DNA of 64,000 nucleotides from assembly GCF_000696305.2 (NCBI RefSeq), contig NZ_AOMT01000005.1, forward strand, positions 434,001 through 498,000. Reading direction: 5' to 3'. Of the stretch, positions 16,735-25,658 are shown piece after piece. The position numbers were made by a program, and so were the translations under genes. Below the pieces are notes generated by a model. The model was not told the origin of the DNA. It made no database searches and saw only the letters and a program-made list of their open reading frames with translations. This stretch comes from Moraxella bovoculi 237 (GTDB lineage Bacteria > Pseudomonadota > Gammaproteobacteria > Pseudomonadales > Moraxellaceae). Within the stretch, counting starts at the first letter, position 1; each line of letters begins with the position of its first letter.

Positions 16735-18150
16735 CTAAATCAACTCAAATGCTCGATCAATGGCATCATCCAATCGATCTACAGCAATCACCTGAATGCC
16801 TTTAAATTGCGAACTGTCAGATTTGGGTGCATTGGCCTTAGGCACGATGGCGTGTGTGAATCCGTGCTTCATCGCTTCTTTTAATCTCTCCTGCCCATTA
16901 GGTACAGGGCGAATCTCACCTGATAGCCCCACCTCTCCGAAAACCGCCAAGCGTGGTGGCAGCGCCTTTTCTCTTAAGCTAGATGCGCAGGCTAATAGTA
17001 CTGCCAAGTCAGAACCTGTCTCCATGACCTTCACGCCACCCACGACGTTTACATACACATCTTGTCCGCTTGTGTGAATGCCACCATGTCTATGCATGAC
17101 CGCAAGGAGCATGGATAACCTTTGATGGTCAAGACCCAACGCCATACGCCTAGGCTGAGCGTGCGAATCATCGACCAGTGCCTGAACTTCAACAAGTAGC
17201 GGGCGAGTTCCTTCTCGGCTTATCATGACCACCGAGCCTGCAATCGGTCGTTCGTAACGACTTAAGAATATCGCCGAAGGATTGGCGACTTCTTTTAGTC
17301 CTGTATCTGTCATACCGAAGATACCAAGTTCATTCACCGCACCGAAGCGATTCTTTACCGCGCGAATCATTCGAAAACGACTGTCAGATTCCCCCTCAAA
17401 ATAAAGTACCGTATCAACCATATGTTCAAGCACACGCGGACCTGCTAATGCACCCTCCTTGGTAACATGACCTACCAAAAATAGCGCCGTTCCCGTCTGC
17501 TTGGCATAGCGTGTCAATATCGCTGCAGATTCACGAATCTGAGCCACGCCACCAGGCGCCGACTGTATGGCATCGGTAAATAATGTCTGGATAGAATCAA
17601 TGATTGCCACGGCTGGCTGCTCGGTGGATAAAGCCAAACAAATGGTATCAACATTGGTCTCAGCAAGCACTCTTAAGCGATCTGTCGGCAGTCCTAATCG
17701 CTTGGCACGCATGGCAACCTGAGATAAACTCTCCTCACCCGTGATGTATAGCGCCGATCCCGCCAGAGAATCACTTGCCGCCATATTGGTGGCAGTCTGT
17801 AATAGGATTGTAGATTTACCAATGCCTGGATCGCCACCAATCAGCACAACCGATCCTGCCACCAAGCCCCCGCCAAGCACTCGATCAAATTCCCCTATCC
17901 CTGTCGGCATTCGAGTCTCTACAGTAACACCCACCTCATCAAGGCTCATGACACCCGACAACGCACCTGCATAATTAGAGGTTTTGGGCGTGGATGCGAT
18001 GGTCTTTTTGGTGGCTTTATGATGTGGCATACTGACATCAGGTGCTTCTACCAGCGAATTCCATTCACCGCAGTCGGCACACTGTCCTGACCATTTGCCA
18101 TAATGAGCACCACAGGATTGACAGACATAAGATGTTGATTTTTTTGCCAT
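16735..18150 (-). CDS. radA: DNA repair protein RadA/Sms
   Basis: A hexameric branch-migration ATPase that helps RecA process recombination intermediates. It has 471 residues. In order: zinc finger CQSCGAHYGKWSGQCADC at residues 9-28, a RecA-like ATPase with Walker A GGDPGIGKST near 105 and Walker B VAIIDSIQTL, the RadA-specific KNRFG motif (AVKNRFGAVNELGIF), and a Lon-protease-like C-terminal domain lacking peptidase function. It is complete with no anomalies. It lies 23 bases downstream of lptB on the same strand and may be partly cotranscribed with the LPS operon. Confidence 0.96.
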   Translation of the reverse strand: MAKKSTSYVCQSCGAHYGKWSGQCADCGEWNSLVEAPDVSMPHHKATKKTIASTPKTSNYAGALSGVMSLDEVGVTVETRMPTGIGEFDRVLGGGLVAGSVVLIGGDPGIGKSTILLQTATNMAASDSLAGSALYITGEESLSQVAMRAKRLGLPTDRLRVLAETNVDTICLALSTEQPAVAIIDSIQTLFTDAIQSAPGGVAQIRESAAILTRYAKQTGTALFLVGHVTKEGALAGPRVLEHMVDTVLYFEGESDSRFRMIRAVKNRFGAVNELGIFGMTDTGLKEVANPSAIFLSRYERPIAGSVVMISREGTRPLLVEVQALVDDSHAQPRRMALGLDHQRLSMLLAVMHRHGGIHTSGQDVYVNVVGGVKVMETGSDLAVLLACASSLREKALPPRLAVFGEVGLSGEIRPVPNGQERLKEAMKHGFTHAIVPKANAPKSDSSQFKGIQVIAVDRLDDAIDRAFELI

Positions 18151-18173
18151 TTATTTATAATCTTGAAGTTTGA

Positions 18174-18905
18174 TTAAACTGAGAAATCTTTACCAAGGTA
18201 TACTTTTTGCACCAATTCATTCGCCAAGATGTCATTGGGCGCGCCTTCTGCGATGATGGCACCTTCTGAGACGATGTAGGCTTTTTCACAGATGGACAAG
18301 GTCTCACGCACATTGTGATCGGTGATTAACACGCCAATGCCGCGCATTCTTAGGGTACTGATGACGTCTTTAATATCACTAACAGAGATCGGGTCAACAC
18401 CTGCAAATGGCTCATCAAGCAAAATAAACTTAGGGTTGCTTGCCAAAGCACGTGCTATCTCGCAACGACGACGCTCACCGCCAGAGACGCTCATTCCAAG
18501 AGATTGGCGCACGTGCTCCAAGCTAAACTCGGCCATTAACTTCTCAAGCTCTTGCAACTGCTGGTCCTTGTTCAGGTCTTTGCGCATTTGTAGCACAGCC
18601 AGAATATTCTGCTCGATTGTCAATTTACGAAAAATCGATGCTTCTTGGGGCAGGTAACCAATACCTTGAGCGGCGCGTTCATGCATGCTTTTTTTGGACA
18701 AATCCAATTCGCCAAGCGTTACCTGACCACGATCCATCGGCACAAGCCCGACCACCATATAAAAACTGGTTGTTTTGCCGGCACCATTTGGCCCCAAGAT
18801 GCCAACAACTTGACCTTGCTCCACTTCAAATGACACGTCTTTAACAACCCAGCGCTGACCATAGCGCTTGCCCAAATGACGCATGCTCAATGTCGTATTT
18901 GACAT
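18174..18905 (-). CDS. lptB: LPS export ABC transporter ATP-binding protein LptB
   Basis: 243 residues. The ATG at 18905 ([12 protein letters not shown]) is preferred to one at 18929 because AAGGA precedes it. It powers extraction of LPS from the inner membrane with LptF/LptG, which are not in the window. Walker [11 protein letters not shown], signature [16 protein letters not shown], Walker [14 protein letters not shown] and the switch His in LITDHNVRE are all intact. It is the last gene of kdsD-kdsC-lptC-lptA-lptB, the conserved gammaproteobacterial order. Confidence 0.96.
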   Translation of the reverse strand: MSNTTLSMRHLGKRYGQRWVVKDVSFEVEQGQVVGILGPNGAGKTTSFYMVVGLVPMDRGQVTLGELDLSKKSMHERAAQGIGYLPQEASIFRKLTIEQNILAVLQMRKDLNKDQQLQELEKLMAEFSLEHVRQSLGMSVSGGERRRCEIARALASNPKFILLDEPFAGVDPISVSDIKDVISTLRMRGIGVLITDHNVRETLSICEKAYIVSEGAIIAEGAPNDILANELVQKVYLGKDFSV

Positions 18906-19001
18906 GTTTTTCCTTATAAGTTTTGACATTCAAAGCATCATCAATCACAAAGATGCCCCATACCCAAAAATCAAAATAGGGCAAAACGCCCTATTCAACC
19001 A

Positions 19002-19532
19002 TCAGCGCAAACCCTGCTGAGAGCTGCCGCCACTTGGTGGGAAAACAAGCTCCACACGTTGACCACCGCCGGCATTCGCTTCAACATCCCCAGCTTTTAG
19101 GCTGTAACGGATGGTATTGCCTGCAAAACTAGAACCTGCTTGGGTAAGCTTTGCATTGCCGGTTAGGGTTACGATGCCAGTGACTGTATTATAATCAATG
19201 CGGTTGGCTTGACCCTTAGCAACACCTTTTTCTTTGGTGATGACTTGCTGGAAGGTAGCAGGTCTGCCGGTAGCAGTCGCCGAGCTGATCTTACGATCGT
19301 TACTTAAGTTCAGCGTGATGTTATCAGCAGCGATCTTAAGGCTGCCCTGCTCAATGGTGACATTGCCCGAATAAGTCGTAACGCCAGTACGCTCCACATA
19401 AGTGGCACGGTCGGCCAGTAGGCGAATTGGTTGATTGGCGTCTGATGGCAACGCATTGGCGCTACTGATAACCAAAGGCAGTCCAAATATGCCGATTGCC
19501 AAAGCAGTTTTTAGATCATTAAAAGTTGACAT
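19002..19532 (-). CDS. lptA: Periplasmic LPS-bridging protein LptA
   Basis: 176 residues with a Sec signal peptide (LAIGIFGLPLVISSANA) and one OstA/LptA beta-jellyroll domain. Typical segments are PIRLLADRATYVERTG, TTYSGNVTIEQGSLKIAADNI and YNTVTGIVTLTGNAKL. LptA oligomers form the periplasmic bridge that carries LPS to LptD. It lies between lptC (27 bases upstream) and lptB. Confidence 0.93.
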   Translation of the reverse strand: MSTFNDLKTALAIGIFGLPLVISSANALPSDANQPIRLLADRATYVERTGVTTYSGNVTIEQGSLKIAADNITLNLSNDRKISSATATGRPATFQQVITKEKGVAKGQANRIDYNTVTGIVTLTGNAKLTQAGSSFAGNTIRYSLKAGDVEANAGGGQRVELVFPPSGGSSQQGLR

Positions 19533-19559
19533 AGTATTCTCAAATTTTAAAAATATAAA

Positions 19560-20135
19560 TTAAAACAACGATTTGTCCTGTCTAGGCGCAGAATTGTAAA
19601 GCACTTCAATCTTACTAAATTCGTATTCGCCTGTTTGTAGGTTTGCACTAAAACCCTGAGCTTTAAAGCGATCTTCACCATGGACAATAGTCAGCGGCTC
19701 ATCGCTTGAGAGCATGCGCGACTTGGTATTACCCGATAGTTTATTACCTGTGATGACAAGTTTGGGTTTATTATCCACCGCTTCACGCGTTAAAGTAAAC
19801 CCATTAGAAAGCGCCATATCGCCTGTTGACTGCTCAAGAACAGCTCTTTTAGCTTCGATGATGTACTTCTCGCCTGCAGGTGGCTGCCAATTCATCACCG
19901 CGACCAACATCTCATCTTCGCCACTGGCATTTTGTACCAGCGAGTCGGCAGTCAACGTGTACTCAGTCTTGCCCGTCTCTTCATTCGTCTGAACGGCTTT
20001 GATCTCGGTGACTTCATAAGATACGTCAGGCTTGGCGGGTACGGTAGGTTCAATCTTTGGCTCTTCTTGGTAAAAAAACCAAGCGGCAACCATGATTACG
20101 ATTACGCCAAGTACACTTAAAATTCGTACATTCAT
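19560..20135 (-). CDS. lptC: LPS export system component LptC
   Basis: 191 residues. A single N-terminal transmembrane anchor (ILSVLGVIVIMVAAWFFY) is followed by a periplasmic LptC jellyroll with TLTADSLVQNASG and QGFSANLQTGEYEFSKIEV. It hands LPS from LptBFG to LptA. The family is weakly conserved in sequence, and position between kdsC and lptA supports the call. Confidence 0.9.
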   Translation of the reverse strand: MNVRILSVLGVIVIMVAAWFFYQEEPKIEPTVPAKPDVSYEVTEIKAVQTNEETGKTEYTLTADSLVQNASGEDEMLVAVMNWQPPAGEKYIIEAKRAVLEQSTGDMALSNGFTLTREAVDNKPKLVITGNKLSGNTKSRMLSSDEPLTIVHGEDRFKAQGFSANLQTGEYEFSKIEVLYNSAPRQDKSLF

Positions 20136-20158
20136 TTAATAATGCCTATCACACCAGA

Positions 20159-20686
20159 CTACAAAAATTTTTGGATAAAGGCATCGTAATTACCTTGAAC
20201 CTGCAAAATAAGCTCACACACTTCACGCACTGCGCCATGCCCACCAGCCTTCGTGGTTACATAGTCCGCCGTCTGCTGAACGATGGGTGCTCCATTTGGT
20301 ACACTCATGCCAAGCCCTGCTTCGCGTATCGCCTTTAGGTCTGGCAAATCATCGCCCATATACGCGCATTCATCCAAAGACAAATTCAGATCGGCTGCAA
20401 GCTTTGATAACGCGGTAAATTTATCATCGCGACCTTGAATAACATGATGGATTCCAAGCTCTTGTGCGCGACGATCCACCATGGGAGATCTGCGACCCGT
20501 GATGATGGCAAGGATAATGCCCGCTTCTTTGAGTGCTTGTAATCCCACACCATCTTGTGCATAGAACGCTTTCGTCTCCACGTGATTCGAGCTATAAATG
20601 ATCTGCCCATCTGATAAGATGCCATCGACATCCATCGCCAACATTCGGATCTTGGCAGCTTTTTGGGAGATAATTTCTTGTGTCAT
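20159..20686 (-). CDS. kdsC: 3-deoxy-D-manno-octulosonate 8-phosphate phosphatase KdsC
   Basis: A HAD-family phosphatase of 175 residues that releases Kdo from Kdo 8-phosphate. It has the nucleophile motif LAMDVDGILSDG, the glycine-rich DGVGLQALKEAGI typical of KdsC, motif II IITGRRS, and the metal Asp pair in AYMGDDLPDL. It carries no cap domain, as expected for a C0 subclass tetramer. It sits 15 bases after kdsD. Confidence 0.95.
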   Translation of the reverse strand: MTQEIISQKAAKIRMLAMDVDGILSDGQIIYSSNHVETKAFYAQDGVGLQALKEAGIILAIITGRRSPMVDRRAQELGIHHVIQGRDDKFTALSKLAADLNLSLDECAYMGDDLPDLKAIREAGLGMSVPNGAPIVQQTADYVTTKAGGHGAVREVCELILQVQGNYDAFIQKFL

Positions 20687-20701
20687 GTCTTCTTCCGATT
20701 T

Positions 20702-21673
20702 TTAGCTAACGCCTGCTTGTACCACGTCATGAATGGACAGAACGCCTTGTAATTTACCACCATCCAAGACCAACAATTGCCCGATACTGCACTCATTCAT
20801 GATGGATAATGCATCAGCGGCGCGTGTCTCTTTGGTGGTATGTTTTGGTGTACGCGTCATGATGTCGCTAATTTTTACTGACAGATCCGTGTGCTCAGCA
20901 AGTCTACGCCGCAAGTCACCATCGGTAAAAACGCCAACCACATCTTCTACATCATCAATGATTACCGCAAGTCCTAGGCGACCACTGGTCATGACAAGCA
21001 GCGTATCATGCAGGCTTGCGTCTTGATTGATGATAGGTAGATTCTGGTCGTGCATCAGGTCTTGAACACGGGTCAATAGCTTGCGACCCAATGCACCTGC
21101 CGGGTGCGACAAGGCAAAATCACTACTGGTAAATCCACGCGCATGCAGCAATGCCACCGCGAGCGCATCCCCCAGTGCAAGGGTTGCTGTCGTACTGGAT
21201 GTCGGTGCCAAACCAAGTGGGCAGGCTTCCTCAGACTTACCCAGCGTCAGTGCAATGTCAGCAGACTTCGGCAAAAACCCGCGCTTATCACGGCTGATGC
21301 TGATGAGCGGAACGTTAAGCTGCTTAACCACAGGGATTAATGTGCGAATTTCATCAGACTCGCCTGAATTAGAGATGGCAATCAATACATCGCCTTTGAC
21401 GAGCATGCCTAAATCACCATGCCCCGCCTCACCAGGATGCACAAAAAAAGACGGCGTGCCAGTCGATGCAAATGTCGCTGCCATCTTGCGTCCAATATGG
21501 CCAGACTTACCCATGCCTGTAACCACCACACGCCCATTGCAATTCAAAATCGTCTGGCAAGCCAAGATGAATCGCTCATCAAGTTCATCAATCAATAAAT
21601 CAAGCGCACTCTGTTCTGTGCGAATGGATTGCACCGCATCAGCAATAAAATCAGTCTTCATCTTATCCGTCAT
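20702..21673 (-). CDS. kdsD: Arabinose-5-phosphate isomerase KdsD
   Basis: Makes D-arabinose 5-phosphate from ribulose 5-phosphate for Kdo synthesis. It has 323 residues from ATG 21673 (MTDKMKTDF); the upstream frame to 21742 has no family resemblance. An SIS domain comes first, with VVTGMGKSGHIGRKMAATFAS, the conserved HPGEAGHGDLGM and ISNSGESDE. Two CBS domains follow (DLMHDQNLPII and ISDIMTRTPKHTT). It is the first gene of the kds-lpt operon. An alternative GutQ role is unlikely in this context. Confidence 0.94.
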   Translation of the reverse strand: MTDKMKTDFIADAVQSIRTEQSALDLLIDELDERFILACQTILNCNGRVVVTGMGKSGHIGRKMAATFASTGTPSFFVHPGEAGHGDLGMLVKGDVLIAISNSGESDEIRTLIPVVKQLNVPLISISRDKRGFLPKSADIALTLGKSEEACPLGLAPTSSTTATLALGDALAVALLHARGFTSSDFALSHPAGALGRKLLTRVQDLMHDQNLPIINQDASLHDTLLVMTSGRLGLAVIIDDVEDVVGVFTDGDLRRRLAEHTDLSVKISDIMTRTPKHTTKETRAADALSIMNECSIGQLLVLDGGKLQGVLSIHDVVQAGVS

Positions 21674-21898
21674 AATAAATAATAAATACCAAGCCAAATC
21701 CTCTTGGCAAATTACCAGTCCATTCACATCATCTAGCACCATTTACAGCGCGGTTATTTTAAGGATGTATCATATCATATTTTGATCGTAAGTTATGAAT
21801 TTTCCTAATGATATGAGCCCACTTTCCCCAAAAATCCATAAAAATACAACAAGTTATTTATAAATAATAACAAAGAAATACCTATAACTTTGAAGGAA

Positions 21899-22780
21899 TT
21901 AACCACCAAAATAAAAAATACACAAAATCAACACCAACGCAAAAACATAGCGCCCCACCCATGCGTTGTGGCGGAAGGCACGAAAGCACGCCATGCGCTC
22001 ACGATTTCTAATTAATAGATATTGATAAGAGAACATTACAAACAATGGCGCAACCAACAGCCACCCCGTCCAATTATCAAAATAATGCCGCAAGACCAAG
22101 CTCATCAATAGCGCAAATGCCAAATGCAGCAACATGGTGATTGTCACATCATAGCGACCAAACAAGATTGCTGTTGATTTAACCCCGATTTTTAGGTCAT
22201 CATCTCTGTCGCACATGGCATACTGCGTGTCATAGGCCACCGTCCAGCACATGTAGGCAGCGAATACCAGCCAGCCCCATCCATCCACATACCCCAACGT
22301 GGCCGCATAAGCCATCGGCACCGCCCAGCCAAACGCCGCTGCCAATACAACTTGGGGCAGATGCGTATAACGCTTCATGAATGGATAAATAAAAGCAAGT
22401 GCTACCGCCCCAAACGACCAATAAAATACCTGCAACGGCAAAAATACAAGCAGACAGGCCGACAATAAAGCCAAACCCACAAAGGTCGCCACGGCCGTCT
22501 TAGCAGACAACCTTCCATCCGCCAAAGGTCGATCTTTGGTACGCTTAACCTGACCATCTACCTTGCGATCAGCAAAATCATTGATCGCGCAGCCTGCCGC
22601 GCGCATGAATATCGCCCCAAGCATAAAAGTCACCAAATGAGCGATACTTGGCAATCTTTGCAGGCCTGCATTCGCCAAGAACAGCGCCCACAGCGTCGGG
22701 TAAAGAAGCAACTCTGTGCCCACAGGCTTATCAAAGCGGGTCAACTGAAGCCAAGCGATGAGTTTGTCTTTAAAAGTCAT
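21899..22780 (-). CDS. ubiA: 4-hydroxybenzoate polyprenyltransferase
   Basis: An integral membrane prenyltransferase of 293 residues that attaches the polyprenyl tail in ubiquinone synthesis. The two Asp-rich motifs are present: [19 protein letters not shown] near residues 67-85 and [20 protein letters not shown] near 190-209, both bordering the active-site cavity. About eight or nine hydrophobic spans are seen. The start overlaps the end of the small upstream gene by 11 bases. UbiC is not adjacent. Confidence 0.94.
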   Translation of the reverse strand: MTFKDKLIAWLQLTRFDKPVGTELLLYPTLWALFLANAGLQRLPSIAHLVTFMLGAIFMRAAGCAINDFADRKVDGQVKRTKDRPLADGRLSAKTAVATFVGLALLSACLLVFLPLQVFYWSFGAVALAFIYPFMKRYTHLPQVVLAAAFGWAVPMAYAATLGYVDGWGWLVFAAYMCWTVAYDTQYAMCDRDDDLKIGVKSTAILFGRYDVTITMLLHLAFALLMSLVLRHYFDNWTGWLLVAPLFVMFSYQYLLIRNRERMACFRAFRHNAWVGRYVFALVLILCIFYFGG

Positions 22781-23045
22781 GCTTTTGGTTCTTGGTTTTG
22801 ATTGGCTGATTGTGTGCGATTTGACTCACTTCGACCGCTTGTAGCAGGTTTAGCTCGCTAAATTCACGGCGCAGCTGCTTGACAGCCGCAGCTTGGTCGC
22901 GCGTCTGAGCCACGATCTCAAGATAGCGCGTTATATATTTGCTCTTATCCATCGCTTGCCACAACTGTTTAATTTTACGTCTTAGCGAAAAATTCTGCCA
23001 CGTCATGATCAGTACAATGATTAGCACCAGATATTCATACTGCAT
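22770..23045 (-). CDS. Small single-span membrane protein with coiled coil, unknown function
   Basis: 91 residues from ATG 23045. One N-terminal hydrophobic span ([17 protein letters not shown]) is followed by a charged helical stretch rich in Lys, Arg, Gln and Glu ([19 protein letters not shown]) that could form a coiled coil. I do not recognise a family. It is wedged between rsmJ, whose stop is 13 bases upstream, and ubiA, which it overlaps by 11 bases. This suggests it is a real translated gene. A GTG at 23057 is an alternative start. Confidence 0.65.
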   Translation of the reverse strand: MQYEYLVLIIVLIMTWQNFSLRRKIKQLWQAMDKSKYITRYLEIVAQTRDQAAAVKQLRREFSELNLLQAVEVSQIAHNQPIKTKNQKHDF

Positions 23046-23057
23046 AGATTTTCTCAC

Positions 23058-23873
23058 TCATTTATTTAATTCATATCTATCAAACCGAATGGCATCATTT
23101 GCCACGCTTTGCACGGGTGTTTTATTTGCCAAATGGGGGGCGGATAAGGGGCGTTTGACTATGATTTTGCCATTATCTTTTAATTGAGTATTGGCACTAT
23201 CCAAAAATAGTTTTTGATCATCATCGCTTGGCGGATTTGCCAAATCATGTAATACTTGCATGGTTTTACCCACCTTTGCCGAATAGCTATCGGAAGGAAA
23301 CATGGGGTCAAGATAAATCATATCCACTTTTGGCAATGTCGCCAGAAAATCAGCATTCAAAAAATTGCCATGATAAATCGTAATTCGGCTTAATAATTTT
23401 TGCCAATTTGGATTGGTGTTCATCATTTGATGTTCAAATAATAATAGCATTGCCACGATAGGATTTTGCTCTATCATCGCCACACTCGCCCCTGTGCTTG
23501 CCAATATCAATCCGTCCTGCCCAAAGCCTGCCGTACCATCTATCACGCTCATGTCAGGCGTTAATTTGCTTGCTTGTAATATCAGCTCGGACTTTCGCCC
23601 TGCGGTTACGATACGTTTGGTTAGGGCTTGCCAATTTAATGATGATTTTATAATGGCGTTGTTGTCAATTTTAATTAAAGTTGGCGTATTTTTTGTAATA
23701 GCGATTAGGGGTGTATCAGCATTATCATTGGCAAACGATGAGATAAATTTATCACTTAGTTTTGATAAAGCATAAAAAGATAAATTCAAAGACAAATTGT
23801 GAGTTTTATTGATAACGTCTAATGTATCAAATAACAATTTGTCTTGTTCGGTGCCGATGATGTTAATAGTCAA
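23058..23873 (-). CDS. rsmJ: 16S rRNA (guanine-1516-N2)-methyltransferase
   Basis: A SAM-dependent methyltransferase (YhiQ family) of 271 residues that modifies G1516 of 16S rRNA. It has the RsmJ-type SAM site SVIDGTAGFGQDGLILAS, acidic motif AMIEQNPIVAMLL, and catalytic region MIYLDPMFPSD, followed by KVGKTMQVLHDL and IVKRPLSAPHLA, all diagnostic. The N-terminal third is divergent and Asn/Asp-rich. It is the first of three tightly packed genes with the small membrane protein and ubiA. Confidence 0.92.
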   Translation of the reverse strand: MTINIIGTEQDKLLFDTLDVINKTHNLSLNLSFYALSKLSDKFISSFANDNADTPLIAITKNTPTLIKIDNNAIIKSSLNWQALTKRIVTAGRKSELILQASKLTPDMSVIDGTAGFGQDGLILASTGASVAMIEQNPIVAMLLLFEHQMMNTNPNWQKLLSRITIYHGNFLNADFLATLPKVDMIYLDPMFPSDSYSAKVGKTMQVLHDLANPPSDDDQKLFLDSANTQLKDNGKIIVKRPLSAPHLANKTPVQSVANDAIRFDRYELNK

Positions 23874-23956
23874 AATATTGCCTTTTGAGTTGCAATTTAG
23901 ATAATAGGACGAATATGATTCACCCCTACAAATACCGTTTAATACTTAGCCTAAAT

Positions 23957-24799
23957 TTACCCTTGAATTTGATAACCAAACATAAAATACGCCAATAACA
24001 CAATCACGCCTGTGATAATCCGCAAATAGGCAAAAATCATAAAATCCCGTTTTGATACCCACGCCACAAGCAAACGAATGCACAATAGAGCAATAACAAA
24101 AGACACTGCCGTTCCCACGCCCAAAATCGCCCAATCTTCCCCTGTTTGTAGCACGTCTTTTTTCTCAATAAGCTCCAAAAGTCCTGCCCCGACAATGACA
24201 GGGATGCCCAAAAAGAATGAAAATTCGGTCGCCGCCTTGCGAGACGCTCCAAACCACAACGCCCCGATGATGGTGGAGCCAGAGCGACTTGTACCAGGGA
24301 TTAAGGCAAGGCATTGGCAAAGTCCGATTTTAAGAGCGGTCTTGATGTCAATATGTTCGGCTTCTTGTGCCTTAATGGGGCGTGGGTGCTTTTCGACATA
24401 GATGATAAGTAACGCCCCAATGATAAGCATGGTCGCCACAACAAGCGGGTGAAAGAGCGTGCCTGTGATAAAGTCTTTTAGGGTAAAGCCGACAACCATG
24501 ACAGCAATAGTGGCAATGATGAGCGATATACCCAGCCCACGAGGGTTGGTCATGCCGTCCGCCTTGCCTGTCAGTAGCCCCATAAACGCCGTCCACAGCC
24601 TGCCCCAATAGTCATAAATGACCGCCAAAATCGCCCCAAGCTGAACAAAAACAATGAACAAATCTCGCTTGTCCTTGTCCCAAAAATTCATGATGTCTGC
24701 CGACAAAATCATATAACCTGTACTAGAAATCGGCAAAAACTCGGTAATACCTTCGACAATACCCATGATAACGGCTTTGATAAATAATAAAATGTCCAA
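23957..24799 (-). CDS. uppP: Undecaprenyl-diphosphatase (BacA/UppP)
   Basis: A polytopic membrane phosphatase of 280 residues that recycles the undecaprenyl carrier for peptidoglycan; overproduction gives bacitracin resistance in other species. Both signatures are intact: GIVEGITEFLPISSTGYM with the catalytic Glu near residue 17, and IPGTSRSGSTIIGALWFG with the phosphate-binding Arg. About eight spans are seen. It appears monocistronic. Confidence 0.96.
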   Translation of the reverse strand: MDILLFIKAVIMGIVEGITEFLPISSTGYMILSADIMNFWDKDKRDLFIVFVQLGAILAVIYDYWGRLWTAFMGLLTGKADGMTNPRGLGISLIIATIAVMVVGFTLKDFITGTLFHPLVVATMLIIGALLIIYVEKHPRPIKAQEAEHIDIKTALKIGLCQCLALIPGTSRSGSTIIGALWFGASRKAATEFSFFLGIPVIVGAGLLELIEKKDVLQTGEDWAILGVGTAVSFVIALLCIRLLVAWVSKRDFMIFAYLRIITGVIVLLAYFMFGYQIQG

Positions 24800-24923
24800 A
24801 ATATTACTCTTTTATTTAAATTCACCAACATTTATTGGCGGTATGGGTTGGGGGTTAAATATTGCTTGGTATTGAATAATTAGGCGAATAAATTGTCCTA
24901 TATTTCATTTTAAAATTGCTTGA

Positions 24924-25580
24924 TTATTTCTTGCCTTGTTCTGTCAATGTTTTCCAAGCGTTATTTCTTAGATACACAGGTAAGGCATTTTCTGCCGTTA
25001 CCGTCTCACCCTTTAAAAATAAGGGATAGGCAAGGTGTGCAATGTGGCAAGCAGTCGGATTTAGGCGTAATTTTTTGGCAGTTGTTGCCACCAAATCCAC
25101 CCCGTCACCCACGATGATGTCGGTCTCTACACGCTTATCATAATCCAACAAATATTCGCTTTGGGCAATGGGCAAGGTGTTTTGTACCACAAAATCCCCT
25201 GCATAGACTTGGTTTTGGCGAGCGTCTATCACGCCAGTTATCCTTGTACCGTCCGCCACACTTGTCTGTTCACACGCCATAAATGCCAGGGCGTGTAGGC
25301 TGGATATGCCGATACACGGTGCGTCATTGGCGACAGATAGGGCTTGGACTAGGGCGGTATTGATTCGAATGCCACTAAATGCCCCCGGCCCACGGTTAAA
25401 CGCCCACGCCTGTACGTCTTTTATGTCCACACCTGCCGTATGCAATGCCTTATCCAGCATGGGCAAGATAATCTCCGTTTGCCCACGCCCACCTGCCACG
25501 GTCTGGGTGTAGATGATGGTGTCGTTTTGCAAAATGGCGATAGAGCATTGCTCAAAAATGGTGTCAAAGGCGATTAGCAT
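24924..25580 (-). CDS. tsaB: tRNA threonylcarbamoyladenosine biosynthesis protein TsaB
   Basis: 218 residues from ATG 25580 (MLIAFDTIFEQCSIAIL); the frame upstream to 25619 overlaps the ffh terminator and is not coding. TsaB is an inactive paralogue that dimerises with TsaD in making t6A37 of ANN-reading tRNAs. The diagnostic segment NRGPGAFSGIRINTALVQAL and the fold start IAFDT are present. TsaD and TsaE are elsewhere. It has a weak ribosome site. Confidence 0.93.
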   Translation of the reverse strand: MLIAFDTIFEQCSIAILQNDTIIYTQTVAGGRGQTEIILPMLDKALHTAGVDIKDVQAWAFNRGPGAFSGIRINTALVQALSVANDAPCIGISSLHALAFMACEQTSVADGTRITGVIDARQNQVYAGDFVVQNTLPIAQSEYLLDYDKRVETDIIVGDGVDLVATTAKKLRLNPTACHIAHLAYPLFLKGETVTAENALPVYLRNNAWKTLTEQGKK

Positions 25581-25612
25581 GGTTAGGAGATCTTGGTTTA
25601 TACAATAAAAAC

Positions 25613-25642
25613 AAAACACCCAAGCCCATTGTTGGGTGTTTT
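25613..25642 (-). terminator. Terminator of ffh
   Basis: Stem AAAACACCCAA/TTGGGTGTTTT with an 8-base loop. The T-rich tail is on the minus strand, 17 bases past the ffh stop. Confidence 0.85.
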
Positions 25643-25658
25643 ATGGCGAAATAGATGA

